Source of the DNA: Terriglobales bacterium
GTDB taxonomy: Bacteria; Acidobacteriota; Terriglobia; Terriglobales; Acidobacteriaceae
Direction: 5' to 3'
DNA: 35,203 nt
NCBI GenBank assembly: GCA_035691485.1
Contig: DASSIZ010000010.1
Location: forward strand, 1-35,203
How positions within the stretch are numbered: position 1 is the stretch's first letter; each line of letters opens with the position of its first letter. Of this stretch, positions 34,407-35,203 are shown piece after piece. The notes beneath the pieces were generated by a model, which was given only the letters and a program-made list of their open reading frames with translations, ran no database searches and was not told where the DNA came from. Both the position numbers and the translations under genes were made by a program.

Positions 34407-34813
34407 CAGGCGTTGCTCTCCGCCCAACAGCTAGCCGGCCCCCTTTCCGCTTCGCATCGTGTTACGACCTTCCTCCGTCCCGTCAGTCTGGAGCGCGACG
34501 TTGACGGAGGCGTTGCGATTGTGCTAGTTTGCCGCACTTTGACGCGTGAGTTCCGCGCCGGTTGCCGAGTTCGGCTCCCGTCGCGGGCCCTTGGTCAAAA
34601 TTGTTTCGCGGGCCGACCACTTTGCGTCGAGCTGAATACAGCCGGCTGTTGTGCATGTGGGACGCCCTGTTCCGGGGTGCGATTCCGGTGAGGGGTGCCG
34701 GCGCGATTCCCTGCCAATCTGGAGATCCTTCAACTCTCGGTTCTTTGTAGCGATTCTTTGTTCGCTGACACTCCAGGCCACCAGGTAACCAGTCCTTCCT
34801 AGGAGAGAAAAAA
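34407..34813. other. 407-bp intergenic region / long 5' leader before the last gene
   Basis: No gene. TTGACG at 34501-34506 with TAGTTT 18 bp downstream is a weak promoter candidate, which would leave a ~270-nt leader before the ATG at 34814. The leader is GC-rich with short complementary blocks such as CGCGGGCCC near 34583 and a GGGTGCGATTCC / GGGTGCCGGCGCGATTCC near-direct repeat (34676-34713). No known riboswitch class recognised. Confidence 0.4.
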
Positions 34814-35203
34814 ATGCGACATTCACTGATTTACTGCGTGTTGGTGTTTCTCGTGGCGCTGGGGTTGCCGAGCTTCGCCCAGCAAGCGGCTCCCAGTGGC
34901 GCCAAATCCACCGAACAATATTCGTCGTCTTCGGCCCGCGCCAGCAACGACGAAGTCCAACAATTGCGCACCGAGGTCGCTTCCCAGAGCCAGACCATCC
35001 AGGAACTGAAATCCTTGGTGCAGCAGCTTGCCCAGCGTTTGGACAGCAACGAAGCCCGTGTCCTGCCGGCCAGCGGAACATCAGGCGCGCACATGCAGTT
35101 GCTGACTTACGATCCGCTGGCGTCGTTGCAAGAGACGGAAAAATCCGGGGCTTCTGCCAGCGCTGGGGCCCAGGCCCTTATGCCCGAGAAGAAACCCAAA
35201 CCA
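34814..35203 (+). CDS. secreted coiled-coil protein, probable porin N-terminus (3'-truncated by window)
   Basis: The frame is open to the window end (130 codons). Signal peptide RHSLIYCVLVFLVALGLPSF-AQQ, a Ser/Ala-rich linker, then a heptad-patterned helix (DEVQQLRTEVASQSQTIQEL and KSLVQQLAQRLD). Short N-terminal coiled coils after a signal peptide are typical of trimeric outer-membrane porins of Gram-negative bacteria, including phosphate-selective-porin-like proteins of Acidobacteriota; the barrel would lie beyond the window. AGGAG lies 8 nt before the ATG. The identity is inferred from the layout only. Confidence 0.75.
   Translation, partial: MRHSLIYCVLVFLVALGLPSFAQQAAPSGAKSTEQYSSSSARASNDEVQQLRTEVASQSQTIQELKSLVQQLAQRLDSNEARVLPASGTSGAHMQLLTYDPLASLQETEKSGASASAGAQALMPEKKPKP

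Noticed and set aside
1-35203. CRISPR arrays, rRNA genes, complete tRNA genes, insertion sequences
   Set aside because: I saw no regularly spaced repeats with spacers, no rRNA-like blocks, no complete tRNA and no transposase. The only tRNA-like sequence is the 3' fragment at 1117-1163.

Overview
The window looks like chromosomal DNA of an Acidobacteriota member, probably class Terriglobia and near the Koribacter type. This is inferred from the high GC content, a 1240-residue Oar-like TonB-dependent receptor with a carboxypeptidase-regulatory N-terminus, a DUF892/DUF5670/YtxH stress cluster, and the gene families present. No rRNA gene is present to settle it.

Layout. Positions 1-1163 look like the right end of a decayed integrated element: a small membrane protein, the C-terminal stub of a tyrosine recombinase, and a 3' tRNA-Met(CAU) fragment that marks an attachment site. 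Next come a secreted hypothetical protein and a secreted Asp-box (BNR) protein (1.4-4.75 kb), a gene-poor stretch, and a small stress cluster (5.5-6.85 kb). A two-gene cell-wall salvage operon follows on the minus strand (6.9-9.1 kb). It pairs a MurU-like nucleotidyltransferase with an AmgK-like kinase fused to a RapZ C-terminal domain. ilvE sits behind an attenuator-like terminator (9.36-10.5 kb). msrB, a split OsmC-family gene, an APC permease and a PIG-L deacetylase fill 10.5-15.9 kb.

A tightly overlapped minus-strand histidine operon, hisI-hisG-hisD-hisC-hisB-hisH-hisF-hisA, runs from 22.06 to 15.94 kb. It is preceded by a good sigma-70 promoter, a leader peptide with seven histidine codons and a textbook terminator/antiterminator pair. 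Upstream are a sigma factor with a zinc-finger anti-sigma-like partner, a DUF6569/ARPP-1 protein, a pterin carbinolamine dehydratase, a Lon-N-like protein, a radical SAM protein, the TonB receptor, the msrP-msrQ periplasmic methionine sulfoxide reductase pair, and the start of a secreted coiled-coil (probably porin) gene.

The most striking result is that two genes appear to be selenoprotein genes in which TGA is read as selenocysteine. The OsmC-family gene (11168-11659) has its only in-frame TGA exactly at the family's catalytic cysteine. The radical SAM gene (27010-28452) reads ...PWYC-TGA-AEP, which is the CUAEP tail. Both TGAs are followed at 19-25 nt by a 7-bp stem with a 5-nt G-containing loop, as expected of bacterial SECIS elements. 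Conventional gene calling would break the first gene in two and cut the tail off the second.
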